A stretch of 64,000 nucleotides of DNA from Thermosipho atlanticus DSM 15807 (lineage in GTDB: Bacteria; Thermotogota; Thermotogae; Thermotogales; Fervidobacteriaceae): contig NZ_FQXN01000001.1 in NCBI RefSeq assembly GCF_900129985.1, positions 310,001 through 374,000 on the forward strand, written 5' to 3'. Shown here piece by piece: positions 16,345-23,739 of the stretch (position 1 is the stretch's first letter; the number at the start of each line of letters is the position of its first letter). Under the pieces are notes generated by a model. It was not told the origin of the DNA, ran no database searches, and saw only the letters and a list, made by a program, of their open reading frames with translations. The translations under genes and the position numbers were made by a program.

Positions 16345-17097
16345 TCACAACATATCGATTAGTTTCCTTGGATAAAGTATTTCCTTCCCTTCTTTGAATT
16401 CCTTTATACTGACCCATTTTGCCACATTCGGGAAAATATCTGCTGTAATTTTTATTTCTTCTTTTTTATATATTTTGTCTTCTACTTTTAATTCATAAAT
16501 TCTGCACATTTCATGACATTTATAACCTTCAAGTTCAAAGAAATTTTCAATTGTAACCTTATATTCTACCTCATAAATTTCACAATTTAACTCTTCTTTT
16601 ATTTCCCTTCTTATAGCATCGTCACTTTTTTCCAGAAACTCAATACCTCCCCCTGGTAAATAATAATATTTACCAATTTTTAAATCATTTTCTTCAATTA
16701 CAAGAATTTTCTCTTTATATCTAATAATGCCTCTTACTGTATTTCTTATAGATTGCTTTAAATAATCATATGCAAAAATCTCTATATCAAAAAACCTTTC
16801 CTGAAATTCTGTTAGTACTCGAATTTCCTCTTTGCTGTACAAACTTTCTTCACTTGCCACCACAAGCTTATCTTCCTGATCATTTTTTCGGTGAATTACT
16901 CCTATTACCTTACCTATATACTCATCTATTGGCTCATAAACCCCCAATATATAAGCATCTATTGCTTCTCCATCACTTGTTATAGAATCTGGTATATATC
17001 CATAATTTACTGGATAATAAAATCCATAGTCAGGATGCTTAGAACCTATAGGTCTGTCAATTTTCACTTTTACTTTTTTACCTAAGAACTTTTTCAT
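16345..17097 (-). CDS. Fusion of inorganic-pyrophosphatase-like and Nudix domains
   Basis: 250 residues. Residues 1-110 resemble family I soluble pyrophosphatase: KVKIDRPIGSKHPDYGFYYP, VNYGYIPDSI, SDGEAIDAYILG and a later DKLVVA. The metal signature D-x-D-x-x-D appears as D42-G-E44-A-I-D47, so one Asp is Glu. Residues 120-250 are a Nudix hydrolase: the box GGIEFLEKSDDAIRREIKEEL at about 150-170 fits G-x5-E-x7-R-E-U-x-E-E. The Nudix half would cut a nucleoside diphosphate-X bond, and the first half could hydrolyse PPi or only bind. I do not know this pairing as a standard family. GGTGA precedes ATG 17097. Confidence 0.8.
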   Translation of the reverse strand: MKKFLGKKVKVKIDRPIGSKHPDYGFYYPVNYGYIPDSITSDGEAIDAYILGVYEPIDEYIGKVIGVIHRKNDQEDKLVVASEESLYSKEEIRVLTEFQERFFDIEIFAYDYLKQSIRNTVRGIIRYKEKILVIEENDLKIGKYYYLPGGGIEFLEKSDDAIRREIKEELNCEIYEVEYKVTIENFFELEGYKCHEMCRIYELKVEDKIYKKEEIKITADIFPNVAKWVSIKEFKEGKEILYPRKLIDML

Positions 17098-17128
17098 AAT
17101 TTCACCATCCCACGTTATTTGCTTTCAA

Positions 17129-17586
17129 CTATTTCAGTTTAGCTATTTTCAGTTTAAAATATGTGCTAAAAGTATGAACAATAACAAACAACACAGCCAA
17201 ATAATTGTAAATTTTTAAATTTCCTAACATTCCTATAGCAATTAACCAAGCAATAGATGTATATGCCGGCGCCAAAAGTCCTAATGCACTCTTACTCCAA
17301 TAGCTGTTTGAAAAATATATAACCATCAGCCATGAAATAAAATAAATTGTAACTCCTATAACATATAAAATGATATATTTTGTGAGGTTTAACGCAGATA
17401 CATCAAAATTCATAAATACTGGAACAATGAAAACAATTGCTCTTAAAATATTTTCCAACCAATCTAACTTTGCAAACTTTACTTTGGAAATTATATAACC
17501 AACTTTTTCTAATTTATGCGAAAAAACAAATTCCAGAGAAATATTGGAACTAATAGTAAAAAACAATTACTTAAAATTGCGCTCAA
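17129..17586 (-). pseudogene. Small polytopic membrane protein gene with a frameshift
   Basis: A strong SD GGAGG (17595-17599) lies 8 bases before TTG 17586, which opens a hydrophobic frame (AILSNCFLLLVPIFLWNLFF) that stops after 25 codons. The next frame, open to 17129, continues seamlessly with SHKLEKVGYIISKVKFAKLD and three or four further membrane helices. The switch falls in a run of six T (reverse strand, 17521-17526); seven T would join the two. The intact protein would be about 152 residues. Either a true mutation or a homopolymer sequencing error. Family not recognised. Confidence 0.65.
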
Positions 17587-17613
17587 AATCTTTTCCTCCA
17601 ATACAAATCACAT

Positions 17614-18213
17614 CTATTGTTTATTATTTATTATTACTGGTTCGCATCGCCCCTCTTTTATAGCACTAACTAAATCATTAATACTATCAATATCATCAAA
17701 AAAACGAGTCCCTACCTTGAACAAATCATCAATATTATGAGCGTCACTGCCACCCGTTTGCGTTTTTTTATATGCTTTTGCTAATTCTTTTGCTTGTAAC
17801 CAACATTTATATGCTACTTTTCCGTTGTATACTTCTATTGCATCCACCAGACTAATAATCTCACTTGCAAGTTTTTTATCGTTAACTCTACAGACCCCAT
17901 ACCCTGAAAACGGATGTGCAGCTATAATAATTCCCCCAGATTTATGGACATAACTTACAAATTCGAGGAAATCATTTCTCAACTCAACACAACTTTCAGG
18001 TGCACCAAACACTATAAAATCACCGTAATCATTAAGCACCTCTATCCCAGAAAATATAGATACTCCATTAATCTTCCCACTTATATTGTATAAACAATTG
18101 TGCTCGGTGATTGCCAGAGAAATGCCTAAAACTTTAGCTTTTTTCACATAATCATCCAATTTCAAATTAGTATTTTTTGACAATTCACAATGATTATGTA
18201 AGTCAATTATCAT
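17614..18213 (-). CDS. PHP-domain metal-dependent phosphoesterase
   Basis: 199 residues. The PHP motifs appear in order: IDLHNHCELSKN (H-x-H), LAITEHNCLY (H), IFSGIEV (E), IIAAHPFSGYG (H) and TGGSDAHN (D-x-H). This matches stand-alone PHP phosphoesterases (YciV/TrpH-like, short form), which cleave nucleotide or dinucleotide phosphoesters with several metals. GGGAGAG precedes ATG 18213. It is one of several small hydrolases on this strand between 12530 and 18556. Confidence 0.85.
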   Translation of the reverse strand: MIIDLHNHCELSKNTNLKLDDYVKKAKVLGISLAITEHNCLYNISGKINGVSIFSGIEVLNDYGDFIVFGAPESCVELRNDFLEFVSYVHKSGGIIIAAHPFSGYGVCRVNDKKLASEIISLVDAIEVYNGKVAYKCWLQAKELAKAYKKTQTGGSDAHNIDDLFKVGTRFFDDIDSINDLVSAIKEGRCEPVIINNKQ

Positions 18214-18250
18214 TTAAGTCTCTCCCATTCTAACGATAATAATACTAATT

Positions 18251-18556
18251 TTAGGCTAATTGCTTTAATAAAATAACCCTTTCTTCCACAATCTTTCTAT
18301 GTTCTTCTTCCGTCCATTTAGGATTTTTATTTTTCCAGAACTTTTCACACGGAATCTCTTCACATTGTCCACAATGTTTCAATCCCTTGTTGATCACACT
18401 GCATTCATAAAAATCGCAAATCTCAAGGTTTACCTCATGCAACCAGCACGGCTTCCCTTTTATTGCGAAACATCCTCCACAGCTTTTACCGAAAAGCCTG
18501 CAATCACTACAAATACATCCACATACTCCTACTACTTTTTTTTCCATTTTTTCCAT
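18251..18556 (-). CDS. Cysteine-rich DUF3795-like protein
   Basis: 101 residues with twelve cysteines, arranged as GVCGCICSDCRLFGKSCGGC, KPCW, EICDFYEC, HCGQCEEIPC. This is the DUF3795 pattern, suggesting zinc or Fe-S binding; no reaction is known. The C-terminal third is a charged helix (WTEEEHRKIVEERVILLKQ). A strong SD (AAAGGGGGAA) precedes ATG 18556, making it the first gene of the reverse-strand accessory run. Confidence 0.8.
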   Translation of the reverse strand: MEKMEKKVVGVCGCICSDCRLFGKSCGGCFAIKGKPCWLHEVNLEICDFYECSVINKGLKHCGQCEEIPCEKFWKNKNPKWTEEEHRKIVEERVILLKQLA

Positions 18557-19217
18557 AAAAATTCCCCCTTTTGTTTATTAAAAACCAAATGTCAACCTTT
18601 TAATTTACTGTATACTTTCTTAAACAATAAGCACAACAAAATCTCAGTAATAATTTAAACTTATTTAACTCCTAAATTTAAAATCATCACCTAATATTTT
18701 TACACATTAAAACTGTTCTATTTACTTTTTTAAAAAGTAAGGAATTTTAAATCTATTTGTAGTTATATTTATAAAATAAAGCTAACATAATAATCAAATA
18801 TCAATAGTATAATAAAAAAAAGTAATATAAGCGCATTATATCACAAACAATTACCTTGATAATATGAATGTTATTTTAATTTTTTGATTAATTTTTGTCG
18901 ATGTTCAATGAATATTTCATATGACAAATAGAAAAAACAGAACGATTTGAGAAATTTTGTGCATTTTATATAGCAATTCCATATCCTGTACAAAAATCTG
19001 AATAAATCAATGATTGCTTTACACCTAACGTAAAATAGTTTTTTGCAATCAATGAAATAGAAGAACTAAAAAGATGCATAGAGTAATAGTTCTAAAAAAG
19101 GAAAGAAAAATTGGTGAAACAAATATTTCTAAATATAGTTATTGTAAAATAGAGGAAACAATATTGTGTTATATTTTACCAATAAAATTATATTAGTATT
19201 ACCTGTATTATCCTACT
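18557..19217. other. Gene-free AT-rich stretch
   Basis: About 660 bases with stops in all frames. I see no RNA gene, insertion-sequence end or tandem repeat. The one structure is a 7-base inverted pair TGATTGC...GCAATCA near 19012-19055 with a long loop, too weak to call. The stretch separates the accessory run from the housekeeping block that begins with DUF72 and may hold the promoter of the DUF3795 gene. Confidence 0.5.
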
Positions 19218-19931
19218 TTATACTGAATTAATGATATTTTTCAAAAGCTTTGCATCTTTCAAAGCAAAACCATTAAAATCGTTATTAAAATAAACGTAAG
19301 TTTCACAATTAAATTCCAAAATTTTTGTCACAAAGTTTTTTAAAAGTTTTTCACCATATTCTGACGCGTACAATTTTTTAGGGCCGTGGAATCTAATATA
19401 AACAAAATTGGCAGTTTTTAACCACATACTTTTGTATCTTGAAGAATCACTGATACAAAATGCTATATTATTCTTCTGTAATAAGCTGAAAATGTTATCA
19501 TTAAACCAGGATGGATGTCTCAATTCAAGTGTATGTTTTATATTTTTCGGAAGAATGTCGATAAATTCTGATAGAAGTACTTTATCTTCTTTCAAAGAAG
19601 GAGGCAATTGCCAAAGAATAACTTTTAATTTTTCATTTAATAGTTTTATTCTATCTATGAATTTTCTAAAATATTCATTGACATCTTTTAATCTTTGTTT
19701 ATGTGTAATAATTCTTGGGCCTTTTAAGGAAAAGACGAAATTCTCAGGAGTTTTTTTGTACCAGCTTTTAACGATGCTTTCAAAAGGCAATCTGTAAAAA
19801 GTTGAATTGATTTCAACTGTGTTGAATTGTACACTGTAAAAATTCAACCATTTACTTCTTTCAAGGCCTTCTGGATAAAAAATTTTTTGCCAATGATCAT
19901 AACTCCATCCGGAAGTTCCTATGTAAAACAT
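19218..19931 (-). CDS. DUF72 (YecE-like) protein
   Basis: 237 residues. Family hallmarks: IGTSGWSYDHWQKIFYPEGL at the N-terminus, FNTVEINSTFYRLP, FVFSLKGPRIITH, LWQLPPSL, LELRHPSWF, and YVYFNNDFNGFALKDA at the end. DUF72 proteins form a TIM barrel with conserved acidic and aromatic residues and no established reaction. It follows the YhcC-like radical SAM gene by 7 bases and is probably in the same transcript. Confidence 0.9.
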   Translation of the reverse strand: MFYIGTSGWSYDHWQKIFYPEGLERSKWLNFYSVQFNTVEINSTFYRLPFESIVKSWYKKTPENFVFSLKGPRIITHKQRLKDVNEYFRKFIDRIKLLNEKLKVILWQLPPSLKEDKVLLSEFIDILPKNIKHTLELRHPSWFNDNIFSLLQKNNIAFCISDSSRYKSMWLKTANFVYIRFHGPKKLYASEYGEKLLKNFVTKILEFNCETYVYFNNDFNGFALKDAKLLKNIINSV

Positions 19932-19938
19932 TTTATCA

Positions 19939-20889
19939 CTACTTTTTAAATTTTTCAGTTTTTGGAGTATACCAACTTAAAAACTTTTCTCCTTGGTAGG
20001 TATCTTTTTCAATGAGCCTTTTTTCAATCATGTTTATAATCTGTATTTTTGGTATATTCCAATTCCCAAATATTGTTCCATCTTTTGGCGGATCTGCAAC
20101 TAATCTGTGAATAACAATTTTGGGGGATAAATATTCAAGAAATCTTATAACTCTTTCTATATAATTTTCAAGTGTCCCTATAAATACTTCTCCTTTTTTG
20201 TACATCTTACCTAAAAGTGTGTTATCTACTATATAAAGGGAGTGAATTTTTACTCCATCAACTCCAAGTACTGATAATATTTTTGCTGTTTCAATAACAT
20301 CCAACATGTTATCTTGTGGAAAGTTTAAAATTACATGAGATACAAGTTCAAAACCTCTATTTTTGATCTTAATTGCTGCATTTATATATTCAGCAAGTGT
20401 ATGTCCTCTATTCATCTTTGTTAAAGTATGATAATTTGCTGTTTGTAAACCCATCTCTATTGATACATCAATTGTGTTTCTGAGTTCTTCCAAAATATCA
20501 AGTATTTCATCTGAAATACAATCTGGTCTTGTTGAAATAGAAATTTGGACTATATCATCGTCTATAGCCTGAAAGTAGAGTTCTTTCAATTTTTCTACTG
20601 GCCCATAGGTGTTAGAAAAATTTTGAAAGTAAGCTATAAATTTTTTTGCTCCTTTATTTACGTATCTTTTTTTCATTTCTTTTATTTGAGATTTTATATC
20701 CATATCACTTATAGTAGTAAACCCACTTCCTGTTTCATCACAAAACAGGCATCCAGGTTTTCCGTTTTCACGATTGGGACAAGTAAACCCTGCATTTATA
20801 GGTAATCTATATACCTTAACTCCATATTTTTTCTTTAATTCAACGCTTAATTTTCTATACCTATAACCTTTTTGTAGGAAATCAAAAAT
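19939..20889 (-). CDS. TIGR01212/YhcC-type radical SAM protein (apparent ATT start)
   Basis: 316 residues. The N-terminal third carries the unusual cluster motif of this family, INAGFTCPNRENGKPGCLFC, followed by DETGSGF; later SISTRPDCISDEILD and EMGLQTANYHTLTKMNRGH are typical. Residues after 240 include IVIHRLVADPPKDG. The first ATG (20703) would remove all cluster cysteines. Upstream, the frame opens at a TGA near 20914 and holds no ATG, GTG or TTG. The SD GGAGGT (20899-20904) lies 9 bases before ATT 20889, the only plausible initiator. It overlaps the end of mtaD by 43 bases. Role possibly in tRNA or sulfur chemistry; not established. Confidence 0.85.
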   Translation of the reverse strand: MFDFLQKGYRYRKLSVELKKKYGVKVYRLPINAGFTCPNRENGKPGCLFCDETGSGFTTISDMDIKSQIKEMKKRYVNKGAKKFIAYFQNFSNTYGPVEKLKELYFQAIDDDIVQISISTRPDCISDEILDILEELRNTIDVSIEMGLQTANYHTLTKMNRGHTLAEYINAAIKIKNRGFELVSHVILNFPQDNMLDVIETAKILSVLGVDGVKIHSLYIVDNTLLGKMYKKGEVFIGTLENYIERVIRFLEYLSPKIVIHRLVADPPKDGTIFGNWNIPKIQIINMIEKRLIEKDTYQGEKFLSWYTPKTEKFKK

Positions 20890-22082
20890 TTCTTGTAAAC
20901 CTCCTTTTTGTCAATTGTAGGAAATTTTCCATCAAAATAGATAAATTTTCCATTTACCATAGTTGCATATATTTTTGGTGAAGAATGTATAATATGGTTT
21001 TTAATATTTTCAATGGGCATAAAAGAAGGATTATCTAAATCAAAAATGGTTAAATCTGCATATGCTCCTTCTTTTATTTCTCCACCTTCTAGTTTTAATG
21101 CTTTATATCCATTTAAAGTAAGCATTTTAATTACTTCATCGACTTTCATGTTTTCGGGATTGTTCTTTTTTTGAAGTAAAGTTGATAAACGTGCTTCAAA
21201 TAATACATCCAAAGAGTTATTACTTGCCGCTCCATCAGTTCCAAAAGAAATGTTTAGGTTATTTTTCAGCATTTTCGTGATTGGAGCAATACCGTTTCCA
21301 AGTTTTAAATTGCTTGATGGGTTGTGAGAAATATAAACATTATGTGACTTCAATAACTCAATGTCCTTATCATCAACGTAAACACAATGGACAGCTAATA
21401 GATGATTGTCAGCTATTCCTGTATCGAGAATTTCTTTTAAATTAAATTTTTCTTTTTCCCAGGAATTTTCAAACAAATGCATAGTAACAAGCAAATTATT
21501 ATCTTTTGAAATCTTAGCGATTTCTTTTAAATATTTTGTTGAGCAGCTATATGGAGCATGAGGACCAAGCCCTACAAAAATTCTACTGTCAAAGTTATTC
21601 CATTTTTCATATAATTTTAAATTTTCAAAAAGTCTGCCATTATCTTCACCATTAATGTCAACAAGACCTCTAGTTAAGACAGCTTTTATTCCAAAATCTG
21701 CTACAGCTTTTGCAACTGAATTTTCAAACATGTACATATCACAGAATGCAGTTATGCCATGTGATGCCATTTCCATCAAAGAAATAAGTGTAGCCCAATA
21801 AACAATTTCATCATTTAATTTCTTTTCAAGAGGCTCAATTGTTTTAAATAACCAATCATTAAATGGTAAATCTTCTGCGATTCCTCTGAAAATTGACATT
21901 GCTACATGTGTGTGTGTATTAATAAGTCCTGGAATGACCAATTTATCAGTTAAATCGACAATTTCAATATCATCAAATATATTTACTCCAATTTCTTTAA
22001 TTTTTCCATTGGAAATTTTGATATCCAGTCTTTCAGGTTTGGCTGAATAATCTTTTAACACTAAAGCATTTTTTAAAATCAT
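20847..22082 (-). CDS. mtaD: 5-methylthioadenosine/S-adenosylhomocysteine deaminase
   Basis: 411 residues. The amidohydrolase metal sites are clear: GLINTHTHVAMSIFRGIAED (H-x-H), TMHLFENSWE (His-Glu), AVHCVYVDDKD (His), and SFGTDGAASNN (Asp). The sequence closely follows the Thermotoga TM0936 type (DLPFNDWLFKTIEPLE, GLGPHAPYSCS), an enzyme shown to deaminate MTA and SAH. It recycles the by-products of SAM chemistry to inosyl compounds. Its ATG overlaps the stop of rsfS, so it is translated with that gene. Confidence 0.92.
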   Translation of the reverse strand: MILKNALVLKDYSAKPERLDIKISNGKIKEIGVNIFDDIEIVDLTDKLVIPGLINTHTHVAMSIFRGIAEDLPFNDWLFKTIEPLEKKLNDEIVYWATLISLMEMASHGITAFCDMYMFENSVAKAVADFGIKAVLTRGLVDINGEDNGRLFENLKLYEKWNNFDSRIFVGLGPHAPYSCSTKYLKEIAKISKDNNLLVTMHLFENSWEKEKFNLKEILDTGIADNHLLAVHCVYVDDKDIELLKSHNVYISHNPSSNLKLGNGIAPITKMLKNNLNISFGTDGAASNNSLDVLFEARLSTLLQKKNNPENMKVDEVIKMLTLNGYKALKLEGGEIKEGAYADLTIFDLDNPSFMPIENIKNHIIHSSPKIYATMVNGKFIYFDGKFPTIDKKEVYKKFLISYKKVIGIEN

Positions 22083-22417
22083 TATTTTGACTCCTTAATT
22101 TTTTTAGCATCGATCCATAATCCTTCAAGATCATAAAATTCTCTTCCCTCTTTTGTAAAAATGTGGATAACAATATCTCCAGCATCGATAATTAACCAAT
22201 CGTAATTGTCACCTTTATCATAATAAATAATTTGTTTTCCTATTTCGTTTAACAGTTCCAAAAAAGTTTCTCTTAAACTTTTCATATGTGGAGTACTATT
22301 GGCAGTTAAGATAACGAAATAATCAGTTGGAACGTTTGTTGAGGACATATCTAATATAACTGGTTCAACAGCTTCTTTTTCTAGTAACTTTTCCCAAATT
22401 TTTTCAATAATGTCCAA
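22082..22417 (-). CDS. rsfS: Ribosomal silencing factor RsfS
   Basis: 111 residues, family length. Diagnostic: ILDMSSTNVPTDYFVILTANSTPHMKSL, then DNYDWLIIDAGDIVIHIFTKEGREFYDLEGLW. RsfS binds L14 (uL14) and blocks joining of the subunits when nutrients are short. TTG 22417 is the start: GGAGGTG in the end of folC lies about 7 bases upstream and no ATG fits. Downstream is mtaD. Confidence 0.94.
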   Translation of the reverse strand: MDIIEKIWEKLLEKEAVEPVILDMSSTNVPTDYFVILTANSTPHMKSLRETFLELLNEIGKQIIYYDKGDNYDWLIIDAGDIVIHIFTKEGREFYDLEGLWIDAKKIKESK

Positions 22418-22423
22418 TCTTTT

Positions 22424-23728
22424 TCACCTCCGCATGATATCCCATTCTTCACTTATTTTTCCTTTTTCCAGATAATTTCTCACATATCCAACAAGGTAAA
22501 ATGAACCAACTACAATTTTTAGGTCGGCATCAATACTTTTAACATTTTCTAAAGCTTCAATTGGATCGCTAATGAAAGAAACCTCTTTCGAGTATTTTTT
22601 AGCTATCTCATATGTTTCAAACGAATTTGTCGCTCTGTGTGAAGGAGGAGTTGTAATAATGATTTTTTCAAAAAGTGGACAAATCTTTGATAAAATTTGT
22701 TCTTTATCTTTATCGTCTAATAAACCTACGATTCCAATTTTATTTCTGTCTTTAAAGTAAAGATTTATATTTTCAATAAATTTTTCAGTTGCTTGAGGAT
22801 TATGTGAACCATCTAGTAGAAATCCTTTAAATAGCTCAAACCTACCAGGTATAAAAGCATTTTTGAAGGCGAGTTTTACTTTACTTTCTTCTAAATTTTT
22901 ATGAAACAATTCAAAGATCTTAATAGCTATAGCAGCGTTAACCGGTTGATGAGTACCGTTAAGGGTGATTTCGATATTTTTAAAAGTATTTTCTCCATAA
23001 TAGTTTATAATGTTTCGGTTAAAGTTATAACTTACAACTTCAAAATCAAAATCACGATATAATTCATATACCTTAGCGTTTTTTTCTTTTGCAACTTGAT
23101 AAATAACTTCTTTTGCTTTTTTAGGAACATTTCCAATTACAAGTGGAGTATTTTCTTTTATTATTCCTGCTTTTTCAAATGCTATTTTCTCTATTGTATC
23201 TCCCAATATCTTTGTATGTTCAAGGGATACAGTAACTATAGAAGATACTTCAGGGTTTATAACATTTGTAGCATCGTATCTTCCGCCGAGTCCAACTTCT
23301 ACTGAAGCAGAATCAACTTTTTCGTCTTTGTCTATTTGAAAAGCAAGAGCAGTAGCAAATTCAAAAAAACTTGGCGAATAATCTTGACCTTTTAAATCCA
23401 TTTTTTCCGCTTCTAATTTGACTTTTTTAAAGCTTTCTAAGAATCTTTCTTTTGTAGTGAATTTTCCATTAATAGGAAATCTTTCCAGTATTGTGGATAG
23501 ATGTGGAGAAATATAACCACCAGTTTTGTAACCATGTTCTACCATCAAATAATGGGAAAAAGTAGTGACACTACCTTTTCCGTTAGAACCGGTTATGTGT
23601 ATGCTTTTAAAAGTTTTTTCGGGATTACCAAGCCTGTTTAGTAATTCTTTAATTCTATACAAACCTAATTTTATTTTTCCATATGGTCTTTGAAAATATA
23701 AATATTTTAATGCTTCAATAAAATCCAT
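22424..23728 (-). CDS. folC: Folylpolyglutamate synthase/dihydrofolate synthase
   Basis: 434 residues. P-loop ITGSNGKGSVTTFSHYL (Mur-ligase type), EVGLGGRYDATNVI, TIEKIAFEKAGIIK, NGTHQPVNAAIAI, FLLDGSHNPQATEKF and IVGLLDDKDKEQI are all present, covering the ATPase and C-terminal domains. It adds Glu to folates and, in many bacteria, also to dihydropteroate. An SD (AGAGGGG) precedes ATG 23728; valS ends 12 bases upstream, and the SD of rsfS lies in its last codons. Confidence 0.94.
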   Translation of the reverse strand: MDFIEALKYLYFQRPYGKIKLGLYRIKELLNRLGNPEKTFKSIHITGSNGKGSVTTFSHYLMVEHGYKTGGYISPHLSTILERFPINGKFTTKERFLESFKKVKLEAEKMDLKGQDYSPSFFEFATALAFQIDKDEKVDSASVEVGLGGRYDATNVINPEVSSIVTVSLEHTKILGDTIEKIAFEKAGIIKENTPLVIGNVPKKAKEVIYQVAKEKNAKVYELYRDFDFEVVSYNFNRNIINYYGENTFKNIEITLNGTHQPVNAAIAIKIFELFHKNLEESKVKLAFKNAFIPGRFELFKGFLLDGSHNPQATEKFIENINLYFKDRNKIGIVGLLDDKDKEQILSKICPLFEKIIITTPPSHRATNSFETYEIAKKYSKEVSFISDPIEALENVKSIDADLKIVVGSFYLVGYVRNYLEKGKISEEWDIMRR

Positions 23729-23739
23729 TTTTACCCCTC

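Noticed and set aside
19005-19060. Inverted pair TGATTGC/GCAATCA in the gap before DUF72
   Set aside because: Seven-base arms with a loop near 30 bases and no T-run or conserved context; expected by chance in AT-rich DNA.
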